DNA of 24,764 nucleotides from Hofstenia miamia (taxonomy: Eukaryota; Xenacoelomorpha; Acoela; Hofsteniidae): contig CABFPE010000439.1 of NCBI GenBank assembly GCA_900660155.1, positions 367,319-392,082 of the forward strand, given 5' to 3'. The notes beneath the pieces are model-generated. The model made no database searches. It was not told the DNA's origin and was given only the letters and a program-made list of their open reading frames with translations. A program made the position numbers and the translations under genes. Position 1 is the first letter of the stretch. Each line of letters starts with the position of its first letter. Shown piece after piece: positions 1 to 8,910 of this stretch.

Positions 1-180
1 GTTAAGGACAATATTGTGTACAACAGTTCACAGTATGAACAAAGTTCTAGTGTATTATGTGGATGCTATTGTATTTGGTTTATGCATGAAAGATGTAAGG
101 GAAGAGATTATTTCTCAATACTTAATGATCTTTACAAAAGAAAATGTGACAGATATAAAAATGAAGAATATATTAAAAAC
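1..180 (+). pseudogene. Adenain-like cysteine protease, 3' fragment (Polinton/adintovirus type)
   Basis: The frame is open from the first base and runs to the N at 181, so only about 60 residues are seen and the 5' part lies outside the window. It contains the motif SSSVLCGCYCIWF followed by a basic helix and an acidic Asn-rich stretch. The family pattern (adenovirus protease, Polinton PRO, C48-like peptidases) is Q/E-x-S-x-x-C-G-x-Y-C-x-x-F, with the Cys as nucleophile; the catalytic His and Asp/Glu would lie upstream. In Polintons this enzyme is thought to mature capsid proteins. The call rests on this motif alone, since no other Polinton hallmark (pPolB, retroviral-like integrase, packaging ATPase, double jelly-roll capsid) is visible. 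The reading frame is lost at the N. Confidence 0.5.
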
Positions 181-181
181 N

Positions 182-368
182 CTGAATTTAAGAACACTGA
201 TAATTCTGATTTACAACATTGTCAATATAAGTTAATTGGTACACAAGTTTTCTTTAGAGGAATATGCTAAAGGAATAAGCACAACTTGCAAAATCATGTG
301 AATATAATTAAAATTAATCAGGAACTTGCATATAGTTTAGAATATAATAAATTATTATTTGGACTAGC
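182..368 (+). repeat. 187-bp duplicate of 922-1108 bounded by Ns
   Basis: This block matches 922-1108 base for base except one position (345 A versus 1085 T). It has an N on its left (181) and two Ns on its right (369-370). It is therefore most likely a short contig or gap-fill fragment placed beside its own source rather than a biological repeat. Confidence 0.85.
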
Positions 369-370
369 NN

Positions 371-1148
371 AAACTTTGGAAACTACTGGAGCTGCTTATA
401 AAAATCAATTTTTTAAAACTGAAAGCCATGAGCAAGCTTTAGATTTTCCTACCTATGGTGATAAAGGTTTTGACAAAATTTAAATAGAAAATGGTTATAT
501 TTATGTTAGAGAGGCTCATAGCTGGATTTCACTTTCAGAAATTTGCATCTTATCAAAAAATCGTTATAATATGCTACATTTAAAAATGATGTATACTATG
601 CAATAATTAATACCTTTGTACATTTTAGAGGTAAATATGATTTTAGAACTGGTGAGATTTTATCTAGAAACTGGACTTTATTTACTTTACCAAAAGAAGC
701 TTGGCCTCCAAAAACAATAAGATTTGCAGTAGTTTGTGAAAAATCAAAAGATGTTTATGTCCAAATTAGTAAATTTGGTTAATTGTCTGTACACAATTTA
801 GTAATAGAAGAAACATTTGTTTCCCTAAATAATATATATTTTGACACCACTGATTTGTTTTGGAATGATATTGAATTAAATACTGACAACAGTGATATTA
901 TAAAAGGAATGGAATTTGATACTGAATTTAAGAACACTGATAATTCTGATTTACAACATTGTCAATATAAGTTAATTGGTACACAAGTTTTCTTTAGAGG
1001 AATATGCTAAAGGAATAAGCACAACTTGCAAAATCATGTGAATATAATTAAAATTAATCAGGAACTTGCATATAGTTTAGAATTTAATAAATTATTATTT
1101 GGACTAGCTACATCAAATTGTGTAATTCAGTGTGATATTTTAGCATAA
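371..1148 (+). pseudogene. Decayed fibre-like structural protein frame, probably of the same Polinton-like element
   Basis: Frame 1 is readable from 371 to a stop at 604-606, and frame 3 from 570 to a stop at 1146-1148. There are internal stops at 481, 780 and 1008 and one frameshift between about 570 and 604. The middle part has a Trp-Thr-Leu then LPKEAWPPKTIRFAVV then VYVQIS arrangement. That resembles the receptor-binding beta-sandwich domains of fibres (a 'W..xxxLPxxxxPxxxxxF' signature), an analogy drawn from memory. Its position just after an adenain-like protease fits a virus-like DNA element. The C-terminal part (from about 840) is Asp/Asn-rich and I do not recognise it. It could equally be an unrelated decayed gene. 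Confidence 0.3.
922..1108 (+). repeat. Source copy of the 187-bp duplicate
   Basis: It is nearly identical to 182-368 (offset 740, one mismatch). This copy is continuous with its flanks and in frame with the upstream decayed ORF, so it is likely the genuine location. Confidence 0.8.
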
Positions 1149-1315
1149 GAATGATATGTTTTGGCTGTTTGCAAGTGACACAGGGCCTATAAAATGGATT
1201 AGTTTGCAAAATTTGACATTTCCTTCCTAAAACAAATTATTGAAATTAATTTTTTCTAATATCTTAAAGGTAATTATATTACCTGGAAAATTTTTTTCTT
1301 TTTTCTTATATAGAA

Positions 1316-1531
1316 ATGAGTAAAAGAGTTCAAATTGTAAGTGAACCAATTATACTGAAAACAGGTAATAATTTCAAAACAGGAGAAAATGAAAAAACTT
1401 ATGGAGTGCAATCTATGGGGTGTTTTAATGAAAGAAGGAAATGTGAATTAACCAGTCCAAAAGAAGTAATAAAATATGTAATACATAACTTTAATGTAGA
1501 GTCACTTGGGGCCTCTTTTATTTTATTTTAA
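1316..1531 (+). CDS. Small unrecognised ORF
   Basis: A 71-codon ORF begins at an ATG preceded by AAA and by a long T-rich tract ending in 'cttatatag' (about 1290-1312), which would suit a 3' splice site. The product is basic at its N-terminus (MSKRVQ), has two Cys, and ends in a short hydrophobic tail. I recognise no family. It lies downstream of the Polinton-like frame in the same orientation, so it could be the next gene of that element or the first part of an exon. AT-rich DNA gives ORFs of this length by chance, so the call is weak. Confidence 0.25.
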   Translation: MSKRVQIVSEPIILKTGNNFKTGENEKTYGVQSMGCFNERRKCELTSPKEVIKYVIHNFNVESLGASFILF

Positions 1532-1865
1532 TTTTTAGGCACTCTCAAATTAATTCTGTGCTATTTTTTTTAATGAATTGTTAATTTGTGATTATTTTGA
1601 ATCTAAGTTTCAAACTTAGTGATTGTCCCTTCAGAGCTTTAAATTACGTGCAATTGCTCAGTTAATTTGCAAGGGAAACTAACTTTTGTAAAAATGGTAA
1701 ATATTTACCTACTTTTGAATAAATAGGGAATTTGATTGTAAGCAAACATCAAATAAATTTCGTTCTCACTGGATACTGTTTGCTTTTCTATTATACTATA
1801 TTTTACTAACCATTTCAGCTCTGGTATGAATTTTACAATAATGAAATTGTAAGATCTGGCAATAA
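1532..1865. other. AT-rich spacer without recognised features
   Basis: No convincing coding frame, promoter or repeat was seen between the small ORF and the candidate LTR of element E1. Confidence 0.5.
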
Positions 1866-2398
1866 TGTGGGAGGAACTCCATTGTGCCTGGGGCGATAAC
1901 TCACTCCTTGACAGATGTGATCCCATATTTTGGTTGCTTTAGGCTATGTGTAGGCATAGGGAATAAAAGAACTACAACATCTGTCAATCAAACATGCACA
2001 AATTAGAACACACCTCAAATATACTATGCCATTGGTGTACATGAATACATGGCAACTACATGTTATTTAATATCTTATTACATGAGCTGAGAAGATAAAC
2101 CTGGAGATAAATTATTTGTATTGAGCTAGAAATTACAACTTGAGACACACAATTAGCACCTTGGATTTGCAAGGATGGATTCAAATCACTTGCATTGGGT
2201 GAGATGCCATGTGAATTGGTCGCTACTTTAACTGTCTTTGAATTACTTTTTTCTACAATGAAATTGGTGAATTACCAATCTTCAATTGTTTTGTTAGAGC
2301 AGGAGATGTTCTGTTAGAGCAGGAGATGTTCTTGGCAATGGTAATCTTCTGCAAACTTTGTACAGCTTGAGCTGCTAGACGCACCCCATGATTCCACA
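1866..2398 (+). mobile_element. Candidate 5' LTR of Ty3/gypsy element E1
   Basis: The right edge is well placed, because it ends ...ATTCCACA immediately before a primer binding site at 2399. The left edge is inferred: TGTGG at 1866 is the inverted complement of the terminal CCACA and is the only TGTGG I saw in the preceding several hundred bases, giving 533 bp with 5-bp inverted ends. An AATAAA lies near 1961. No matching 3' LTR is present in the window to confirm the edge. Confidence 0.5.
2291..2330 (+). repeat. 20-bp tandem duplication (two copies)
   Basis: The unit ttgttagagcaggagatgtt is followed directly by the same unit with one change at its first base. It lies inside the candidate E1 LTR, near the U5 end. 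It is probably a replication slippage product. Confidence 0.85.
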
Positions 2399-2418
2399 TG
2401 GTGACCCTGACGTGATTC
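2399..2418 (+). other. Primer binding site of E1, tRNA-Trp type
   Basis: TGGTGACCCTGACGTGATT directly follows the LTR end CCACA. From memory of eukaryotic tRNA-Trp, whose 3' end reads ...AATCACGTCGGGGTCACCA, this is its reverse complement with one mismatch. Retrotransposon minus-strand synthesis starts from a tRNA paired here. Confidence 0.75.
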
Positions 2419-2928
2419 TTGGACACTCTGGAGTGTCAGTTAAACTATCTAATCCCTTCTGTTACTGTGTGCAGATGGATCAACGCTTGGAGATGTACTC
2501 CAGTTGTGAAGTTTGTGCGCCCACCAAAGTGGTCTCCCCTTTTTCACTTGGTGATTGTGAAGTGAAACAGAACAATTATGATGTTTCTCTATTGTATTTG
2601 GTTTCATCTTTCTACTGGGTGTGAGTCAGCTAGGATGGATTTCCTCTGACTGCAATCTACTTCACCACCCATCGATGTGCAACTTCACCTTATGTGTAGT
2701 TTTGCATTTGCCAGCTCTGTGATCTGATGCCGTCACCAAGCTCTGACTCTATTCTTACCTGTTCTTAGTGCTATATTGGTTAGTCTCGTTCTTCTAGAAT
2801 TTGGATTGTGCATCTATGCTCTGCTTTTATTTCTCCTACACATTTGGATGTTTCTCCTACATTATTGGAATTGCTATTAGAATCTTTTTCTCCTACTTTA
2901 CTTTACTTTTTTAATTACTCCTGTTCTT
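2419..2928 (+). other. E1 leader (5' untranslated region), with hairpin
   Basis: This is the untranslated stretch between the primer binding site and the first gag ATG. At 2422-2437, four bases past the site, GACACTC and GAGTGTC form a 7-bp inverted repeat around TG. Such hairpins next to the primer site are common in retroelement RNA. The rest is T-rich and shows no gene. Confidence 0.45.
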
Positions 2929-4575
2929 ATGGATATGGATTTTTCTAATTCTCATAATGGGACTCCCACTCAGGGTTTCCCCTGTGTGAGCACTGGCAGC
3001 TTGGACACTGTCCCTTTCACTGCTGGACTTGATTCTAGTGGTGTTTTACTGACTCCTACCCCCACTAAACCTGTTTCTGGTATATCTACGCCCTCTGATG
3101 TTTTGTTGCAAGAAACCCTCTTTCTTGCCACTCTGTCTAATTCATTTCTTATGTATACACCACCATTGCCTCACTCCAAGTTGCTGGCACCTGAGGTTCA
3201 ACAACTCAGAGAAGCCCTAGCTGAAAAATTTCCCAGCACCATCCTGTGAAGCCTGTTTTGACGCCCTACAAGCCAAAATGAGATAACAAGGCACAGCTGT
3301 TGGCAACATGAGAGACGCCTGCTCTACTCAATCTCAGCCTTGGAGATGCGAATCCAGGAATCATTCCCGCATCCTCCTCCGACTCCTCCAGAGCAACCTG
3401 AGTATGCAACTCACGCTCTTTTGGACAAAGCTCTTGATGCTTTTTCAGAAAAGTTCTCAACAGTTATATCACAGGCAATGTCTGCCCACTTCTCTAATGC
3501 TTTGTCAGCACCTACTCCGTCCCCTGTAACGCCACCATTCATTACCCCCATTACCTCTTTTACAAGTTGAGCACCTACCTTCACTCAGTCTACCCTTTCT
3601 CAAGTTGCAATGCTAACTACAGTAGCTACGCCAAGCTCTTGTACCCTGAGCGTAACAGTTGTGCCTTCAGCACCTGTAAATGTCTCAGTCACTCCCACTA
3701 CTACGATTGTTCCACCTTCTCCTCTGAGTGACCCTATTGGATCTATGACAACCCGTGGGCCATGCTTCACTCAATCCATTTTGCCCACTGAAGCACCAGT
3801 GGATGAACAATCAAATCTTTTCAATAGACACTCAGTACTGCCTAAATGTACTGGCAAAATCAATGAAATCTCGCAGTTGTTTGATGAGTGGCTGTTTGAG
3901 TTAACTATGAAGCAGTATATAACCTCTCAGGACGCTGCCACCACAAAATTTAACATGTTCCTTCAAGGCCTCTCAAACAATCAGAATATGATACTGGATA
4001 GGGAAGTTAAGACAAATTACCAGTTACTCATTGGTCACTTCAAGGACCACTACAAAGTGCCTCACATCAAACAGCAGTATAATAGGCTCTTATGTGATCT
4101 TTCCTTCAAGAAGGGAGACAATGTGAGAACCTACATAATGCAGGTTGATAGACTCTTTTGCCTCAGCAAACTAACTCCAGAATACTCGAGACACGATCTC
4201 TTCTCTTTCATTTGTCGGGGATTTCCTTCTACCATCAGGAGCTGCCTCAAACTTAAATGTGATCCAGAAGATGATTTAAACTCTATTATTAAGAAGGCGA
4301 TTAGCATTGTTTACATACTACAAAGTACTACACCCATTGAGAGAGATGCTGACAACCTGAAGACAGGTCAGTGTACCACAAAATCTTTAACTTCTTCAAG
4401 TTCTGCTACAGTGCAGAAAAAGACGGACACTGAAAGACAGTCCACCCACATCTGTACCCAGAGTGGGGCTGTTATCCGCCTAATTGCAGATGGGGATGGT
4501 ATCATCATCAATGAGCCTTCCATTGAAGCATGTACTCCCAACACCCTGGTCGAGTCTGTTAACCATTTAAATTAG
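2929..4575 (+). pseudogene. gag: Gag of Ty3/gypsy element E1
   Basis: Gag assembles the intracellular particle that packages element RNA. Frame 1 carries the start (ATG at 2929) and a long Pro/Thr/Ser-rich N-terminal region. The capsid-like core follows at about 3850-4340, with FDEWLFELTM, TNYQLLIGHFKDHY, VRTYIMQVDRLF and FICRGFPSTIRSCLKLKC, in the order seen in retrotransposon gag domains. The same core is recognisable in E2 gag at 18960-19480. Breaks are a TGA at 3247, a region out of frame between about 3240 and 3340, and a TGA at 3568. From 3610 to the TAG at 4573 the frame is clean. No CCHC zinc knuckle is present, unlike E2. From 4165 onward the sequence is duplicated after the N at 5042. 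Confidence 0.85.
4566..4572 (+). promoter_or_regulatory. Candidate -1 ribosomal frameshift site, gag to pol
   Basis: The gag frame reads T TTA AAT and then the stop TAG. T TTA AAT fits the canonical X XXY YYZ slippery heptamer. The protease frame is the -1 frame and is open from 4563, so a slip here bypasses the stop and enters pol. A short GGAG/CTCC hairpin starts five bases downstream. The same site recurs at 5444-5450 in the duplicate. Confidence 0.6.
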
Positions 4576-4580
4576 TTGGA

Positions 4581-5041
4581 GTGCCACCTCCTGAAAACTG
4601 TGCACATGATGTTTTGGTGATAACTTTGTTGCTACACACTAACATCATCCCCACAGACGTGAACAGATTACTAATTAATGCCACCATCAATACAGGAGCC
4701 TCTGTATCCATCATCAGCAACACCTGTTGGGACAAGCTTTGCCTAAAGAGAGAAGATCTGTTACCTTCCACCACTTGTTTATTTGACGCTTCAGGGAATA
4801 CTATTTCACTGAATTGCCAGATTAACAACCTTGAGTTGTGCATCTATCAGGAATGTTTTCACATGGACCTCATTGTGGTTGACACCTGCAATTGGCCTCT
4901 ACCATATGATGTCATTCTTGGGAACGACTTCCTTGAGAGAAACATGTGCATAATTGATTATGGAACCAACACTCTCTCTATTTGCAAAAGTGAGCCACAG
5001 GAGGAACTGATTACTACCTGTAACCAAGACATCTTGTTAAC
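4581..5041 (+). pseudogene. E1 retropepsin-like protease, copy 1 (ends at contig join)
   Basis: This is an aspartic protease domain that would cleave Gag-Pol. It lies in the -1 frame relative to gag, and 4581 is merely the first GTG of a frame already open from 4563, probably reached by frameshifting. The active-site region reads INATINTGASVSIIS, where the family has D-T/S-G-A. The catalytic Asp is Asn (AAT at 4689-4691), so the enzyme would be inactive. The C-terminal ILGNDFL motif that forms part of the flap and core packing is preserved. The copy is cut at the N at 5042, and the sequence beyond it re-enters gag. It is the same sequence as copy 2 and not an independent gene. Confidence 0.8.
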
Positions 5042-5042
5042 N

Positions 5043-5919
5043 AGCAAACTAACTCCAGAATACTCGAGACACGATCTCTTCTCTTTCATTTGTCGGGGAT
5101 TTCCTTCTACCATCAGGAGCTGCCTCAAACTTAAATGTGATCCAGAAGATGATTTAAACTCTATTATTAAGAAGGCGATTAGCATTGTTTACATACTACA
5201 AAGTACTACACCCATTGAGAGAGATGCTGACAACCTGAAGACAGGTCAGTGTACCACAAAATCTTTAACTTCTTCAAGTTCTGCTACAGTGCAGAAAAAG
5301 ACGGACACTGAAAGACAGTCCACCCACATCTGTACCCAGAGTGGGGCTGTTATCCGCCTAATTGCAGATGGGGATGGTATCATCATCAATGAGCCTTCCA
5401 TTGAAGCATGTACTCCCAACACCCTGGTCGAGTCTGTTAACCATTTAAATTAGTTGGAGTGCCACCTCCTGAAAACTGTGCACATGATGTTTTGGTGATA
5501 ACTTTGTTGCTACACACTAACATCATCCCCACAGACGTGAACAGATTACTAATTAATGCCACCATCAATACAGGAGCCTCTGTATCCATCATCAGCAACA
5601 CCTGTTGGGACAAGCTTTGCCTAAAGAGAGAAGATCTGTTACCTTCCACCACTTGTTTATTTGACGCTTCAGGGAATACTATTTCACTGAATTGCCAGAT
5701 TAACAACCTTGAGTTGTGCATCTATCAGGAATGTTTTCACATGGACCTCATTGTGGTTGACACCTGCAATTGGCCTCTACCATATGATGTCATTCTTGGG
5801 AACGACTTCCTTGAGAGAAACATGTGCATAATTGATTATGGAACCAACACTCTCTCTATTTGCAAAAGTGAGCCACAGGAGGAACTGATTACTACCTGTA
5901 ACCAAGACATCTTGTTAAC
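5043..5919 (+). repeat. 877-bp duplication, copy 2
   Basis: This is the second copy of 4165-5041. It starts within gag and continues without a break into downstream pol, which suggests that removing one copy would restore one continuous element. Confidence 0.95.
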
Positions 5920-6034
5920 TTTCACAGATATGATCGTCATGGAACCATGGCATTGGCAACTAGTTGCCCTCACCACAAGCTCTCCTTATGAGGGGGACGT
6001 CATGATTTCTGGACAAAGGGGAAAACGCCTCTGA
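5459..6034 (+). pseudogene. E1 retropepsin-like protease, copy 2, continuous with pol
   Basis: It has the same domain as copy 1, with Asn replacing the catalytic Asp (AAT at 5567-5569) and ILGNDFL retained near residue 115. Past the duplication (from 5920) the frame continues into the protease-RT linker until a TGA at 6032-6034. The same frame 2 then stays readable through the reverse transcriptase, with stops at 6161, 6173 and 6422. In an intact element protease and RT would be one polyprotein. Confidence 0.8.
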
Positions 6035-6175
6035 GGTTTACATCTTTCTTGGGACCTTTGTCACATTTCTCATGGCAAGACATATGTTATGGTGCTTAAT
6101 AGTTCTGCATGCTTGATCCAAATTGATCCCACAATGACCTCTATCATTGTGACATTGGTCTGACTCGAACCTTAA

Positions 6176-6812
6176 GATGCAGCCTGTCAGCCCATTCTTA
6201 CCACAATTCATGATCTCAGTGAACCAAGTGATCCAGTCCAGATCCCAGTTGTAAACAAGAGAACTCATGGACATCTGAGTCCACAAGAACATGATGTGCT
6301 CTCTGCCCTCTTATGCCAGCATCACAATGTGTTTAATTATGAATTGATCAGTGTTGGAAAAGCCATTGGGGAACAACATGCCATCAAAACCAAGAGTGAT
6401 CGCCCCATTTGGTTGCCAGGTTGACAGGTACCCAAGAACATAAGCGCAGAATATGAACAGATCCTTAGTAATCTCATCAAAAGTGGGATCATACAGAATA
6501 GTAATAGTCTGTATGCTGCACCTATGTTGTTCATTTGCCAAGGTGAGAAATACCACCTCTGCCTCAATTTCCAATGTCTAAATGATATCACAACTAAGGA
6601 TGCATATCCGTTACCTCACATCAAGGACCTCCTCTATGATGCCAGCAAATTATTTTCGTGCTTGGATCTCTGTAAAGCCTATTGGCAGATACTGATGAAG
6701 CCTGCAGACATTCTGAAAACCGCTTTTATTACGCCTTATGGCCTCTTTGAGTTGAAGTGCGTGGCTTTTGGGCTCTGCAATGCTCTGGCCACATTTCAGC
6801 ATTATGTCACCC
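6176..6812 (+). pseudogene. pol: E1 reverse transcriptase, catalytic palm deleted
   Basis: RT copies element RNA to DNA. Frame 2 shows the fingers and early palm of a Ty3/gypsy RT: SGIIQNSNSLYAAPM, CLNFQCLNDITTKDAYPLP, LFSCLDLCKAYWQI (motif A, Asp kept), KTAFITPYGLFELK and FGLCNALATFQH. The family's YxDD box should come some 30 residues later but is absent. At about 6805-6815 the sequence jumps to PYYGSFI, which matches the YYRRFI segment after the thumb. I infer a deletion of more than 100 codons that removed the active site. There is a TGA at 6422 where the family usually has Arg. Confidence 0.85.
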
Positions 6813-6814
6813 TA

Positions 6815-7370
6815 TTATGGCTCCTTCATTTACAAACTAGCCAACTGAAACAAGCATATCTCTAACCTATTACAAAAGAACACTGAATATTGTTGGACTT
6901 GGGCTGAACAAGAAGAACTGGATGCTGTGAAGTGAGAGCTCAGACAGATCCCCAGTCTGAACACGACAGATTACATGAAAGAATTTATCATTGATTGTGA
7001 TGTGAGTTAAGTTGCGATCAGTGGTGTGCTCAGCCAAGTGATCAATGGCCAGGAATGTCCTATACAATATTTCAGCCAGAAGCTCTGCAATGCTGAACTG
7101 AATTACAGAGCAATGAAGTTGGAAATGCTAGCACTCATCAAGAGTCTGAAGAAGTTTTGATTCTTCATTCTAGGCCACCAATTTGTTGTGCACACCAACA
7201 ACTCCGCGCTAGCATGGCTTAAGAAATTCTCTGGTTACAGGTCAAACATCATTGCCCGATGGTTGGAATACCTTAATGACTTCTCTTTTATGATCACTCA
7301 CTGCCCTGGGAGATTGCATCTCAATGCTGACTATTTCACCACTCTGCCAAGCTACGAGAGAGACCTGTGA
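6815..7370 (+). pseudogene. pol: E1 connection and RNase H domain
   Basis: RNase H removes the RNA strand during reverse transcription. After the RT deletion, frame 3 carries the Trp-rich LLQKNTEYCWTW connection. RNase H blocks follow: FIIDCDVS (catalytic Asp kept), a Ser-Gln-Lys-Leu stretch, LEMLALI (Glu kept), VVHTNNSALAWL, RSNIIARWLEYL and ITHCPGRLHLNADYF. In VVHTNN the family's T-D-H Asp is Asn (AAC at 7197-7199), so activity is doubtful. Stops lie at 6933, 7008 and 7158, and the frame ends at 7368. It lies between RT and integrase, as expected for gypsy elements. Confidence 0.85.
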
Positions 7371-7614
7371 AAGCCATTGGGTGAGAAGACTGCATTTGGA
7401 TTTATCCCTGCTTGTGAGTATGAGCTCTTCCTTGATATCAATGCAGATTGAAATGTGAAAGTGATCCTCCCCATTATGGTGAAGGAGGAGATTTCTGAAA
7501 AGGAGATTGCCACCCCTCAATTACATGACAAAGTTTTGTCCAAAATCATTCTTAAGATCAAGAATCCTGACCACACTATCAGTGACTTTGCAAAGAGATA
7601 CTTTCAACATTATC
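7371..7614 (+). pseudogene. E1 RNase H to integrase linker
   Basis: Frame 3 continues past the RNase H stop at 7368 with an acidic-basic linker and a further stop near 7450, then gives way to frame 1 at about 7600-7615, where the integrase starts. No motif was recognised. It belongs to the pol polyprotein. Confidence 0.5.
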
Positions 7615-8235
7615 ATGGAAGCTTATGAAGCTGGACTTCTCTACCTGCATAGTTGGAACAACCATCTGGCAATCCCAGAGTATCTTAAGCAAGATCTGGT
7701 CCAGAGGATCCATGAACGTGGTCACCTTGGGATTATCCAAATGGAAAGAACATTCAATGCTCACTACATTACCATCAGTATTAGAGCTACAGTACAAGAT
7801 GTGATTGATAAGTGTGAAGCATGCCTGCTTCAAGGAGCCAGACACTTTCCTGAGCAGAGAGCTGAGCTCCATAGTTGGGTTGCCAAAAGAACTAACAAAG
7901 TGGTCCAAATGGATATCAAAAAACTATCAAGGGATGAGCAAGGATTTCAATATCTGTTGGTCTTGATAGACCATTTTACTAAGTATGCACAACACATTCC
8001 TCTTGACAATACCACCACCAAAGTCATCAGTGAAAGAATTGTGAAAGACTGGATCTTTAAGCTCCAGCCTATGGAGTGCTTGGTTTCTGACCGCGGTCCT
8101 CAGTTCAAAAACTCTTTAATGTCCACTCTCATGAAAGAACCAGAGATCATACACGATTTCACTACTGCTTACCATCTGCAGTCAAATGACATCTTTGAGC
8201 CACTGAACTGCACCTGCTTTAGCCCACGCCACTAG
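7615..8235 (+). pseudogene. pol: E1 integrase, C-terminally truncated
   Basis: Integrase inserts the DNA copy. Frame 1 holds the zinc-binding HHCC domain with exact spacing: His (RIHERGH) x3 His x29 Cys x2 Cys (CEACL). The catalytic core has Asp in VVQMDIKK, Asp in LVSDRGPQF and Glu in NDIFEPLN, with exactly 35 residues between the last two (D-D35-E). All metal ligands are present, unlike in E3. Downstream of the Glu only about ten residues remain before a TAG (8233), so the C-terminal DNA-binding part is missing. What follows at 8236 is not integrase. Confidence 0.9.
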
Positions 8236-8738
8236 TCAAAATTGGAGATGCCTCACCTGGGAAGTATAAGAAAGTAATGGAACATTTTGAGAAATTCTAC
8301 ACTCGTCTCATTGGATCCAGTGGACCCCTTGGTCGCCTCCCACCTCAGATGATCGTCAACCAATTAGGAGTCACATTTTCCAACTTAAATATCTTCTTGG
8401 ATACCCTCAAAAAGTACATGTGGGGAGCCACCACCAAGACCAAGTTTCCTTCTCTTAACTCTGAGTATGCATCTCTGTGTATGAGTTGACTCATGCGCCA
8501 TGAATATGGCTCCACCAAACAGTTCAATGAATTGGTTGGTCACTATGACGTCCTGAACCACAAGGAAATCTTATTCAACCTGGAGCAGCTAAATTATCCA
8601 GAGTGCGGGTACAGTAAACTTACACAAACCCAGCAACAAGCTACCAAGGATGGTGAAGTCATCCTAATCACTGTTTTAGGGCAGACAATGAAAACGCCAG
8701 AACAATTTTACCATGAGGAAGAGCCCCTATCCTCTTAA
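8223..8738 (+). pseudogene. Unrecognised decayed ORF after E1 integrase
   Basis: Frame 3 is open from 8223 to 8738 with a single internal TGA at 8487. It includes an ATG at 8277. The product would be about 170 residues, with Gly/Pro/Leu-rich LIGSSGPLGRLPPQM, an aromatic segment and an acidic end. Base composition resembles E1 rather than the A-rich DNA that begins near 8750. It could be a third E1 gene joined to truncated integrase by deletion, or part of another element. I do not recognise the protein. Confidence 0.35.
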
Positions 8739-8910
8739 GCAATCAAGGTATCACCAGTGACAAAAACCCTAATCAATGACGCATTCACATTGGATACAGC
8801 ACAAGCAATAATAATAGCCTACAAGGATGAAATTGCTGAAATATCAGAAATAAATATTGATCATACATATATTAAAACACAAAGAATATACAAAAACATT
8901 AGAAAAGAAA

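Larger units (their letters stand above)
4165..5041 (+). repeat. 877-bp duplication, copy 1
   Basis: It is identical as far as I could read to 5043-5919 (offset 878), and the two copies are separated only by one N at 5042. It covers the end of gag, the frameshift site and the protease. It is probably an unmerged contig overlap. Confidence 0.95.

Noticed and set aside
2388..2624. 78-codon ORF over the E1 primer binding site
   Set aside because: It spans the LTR end and primer site, so it is leader sequence and not a gene.
4581..5453. A single 290-residue protease plus gag protein
   Set aside because: The frame crosses the N at 5042 at the duplication join, so the fusion is an assembly product.
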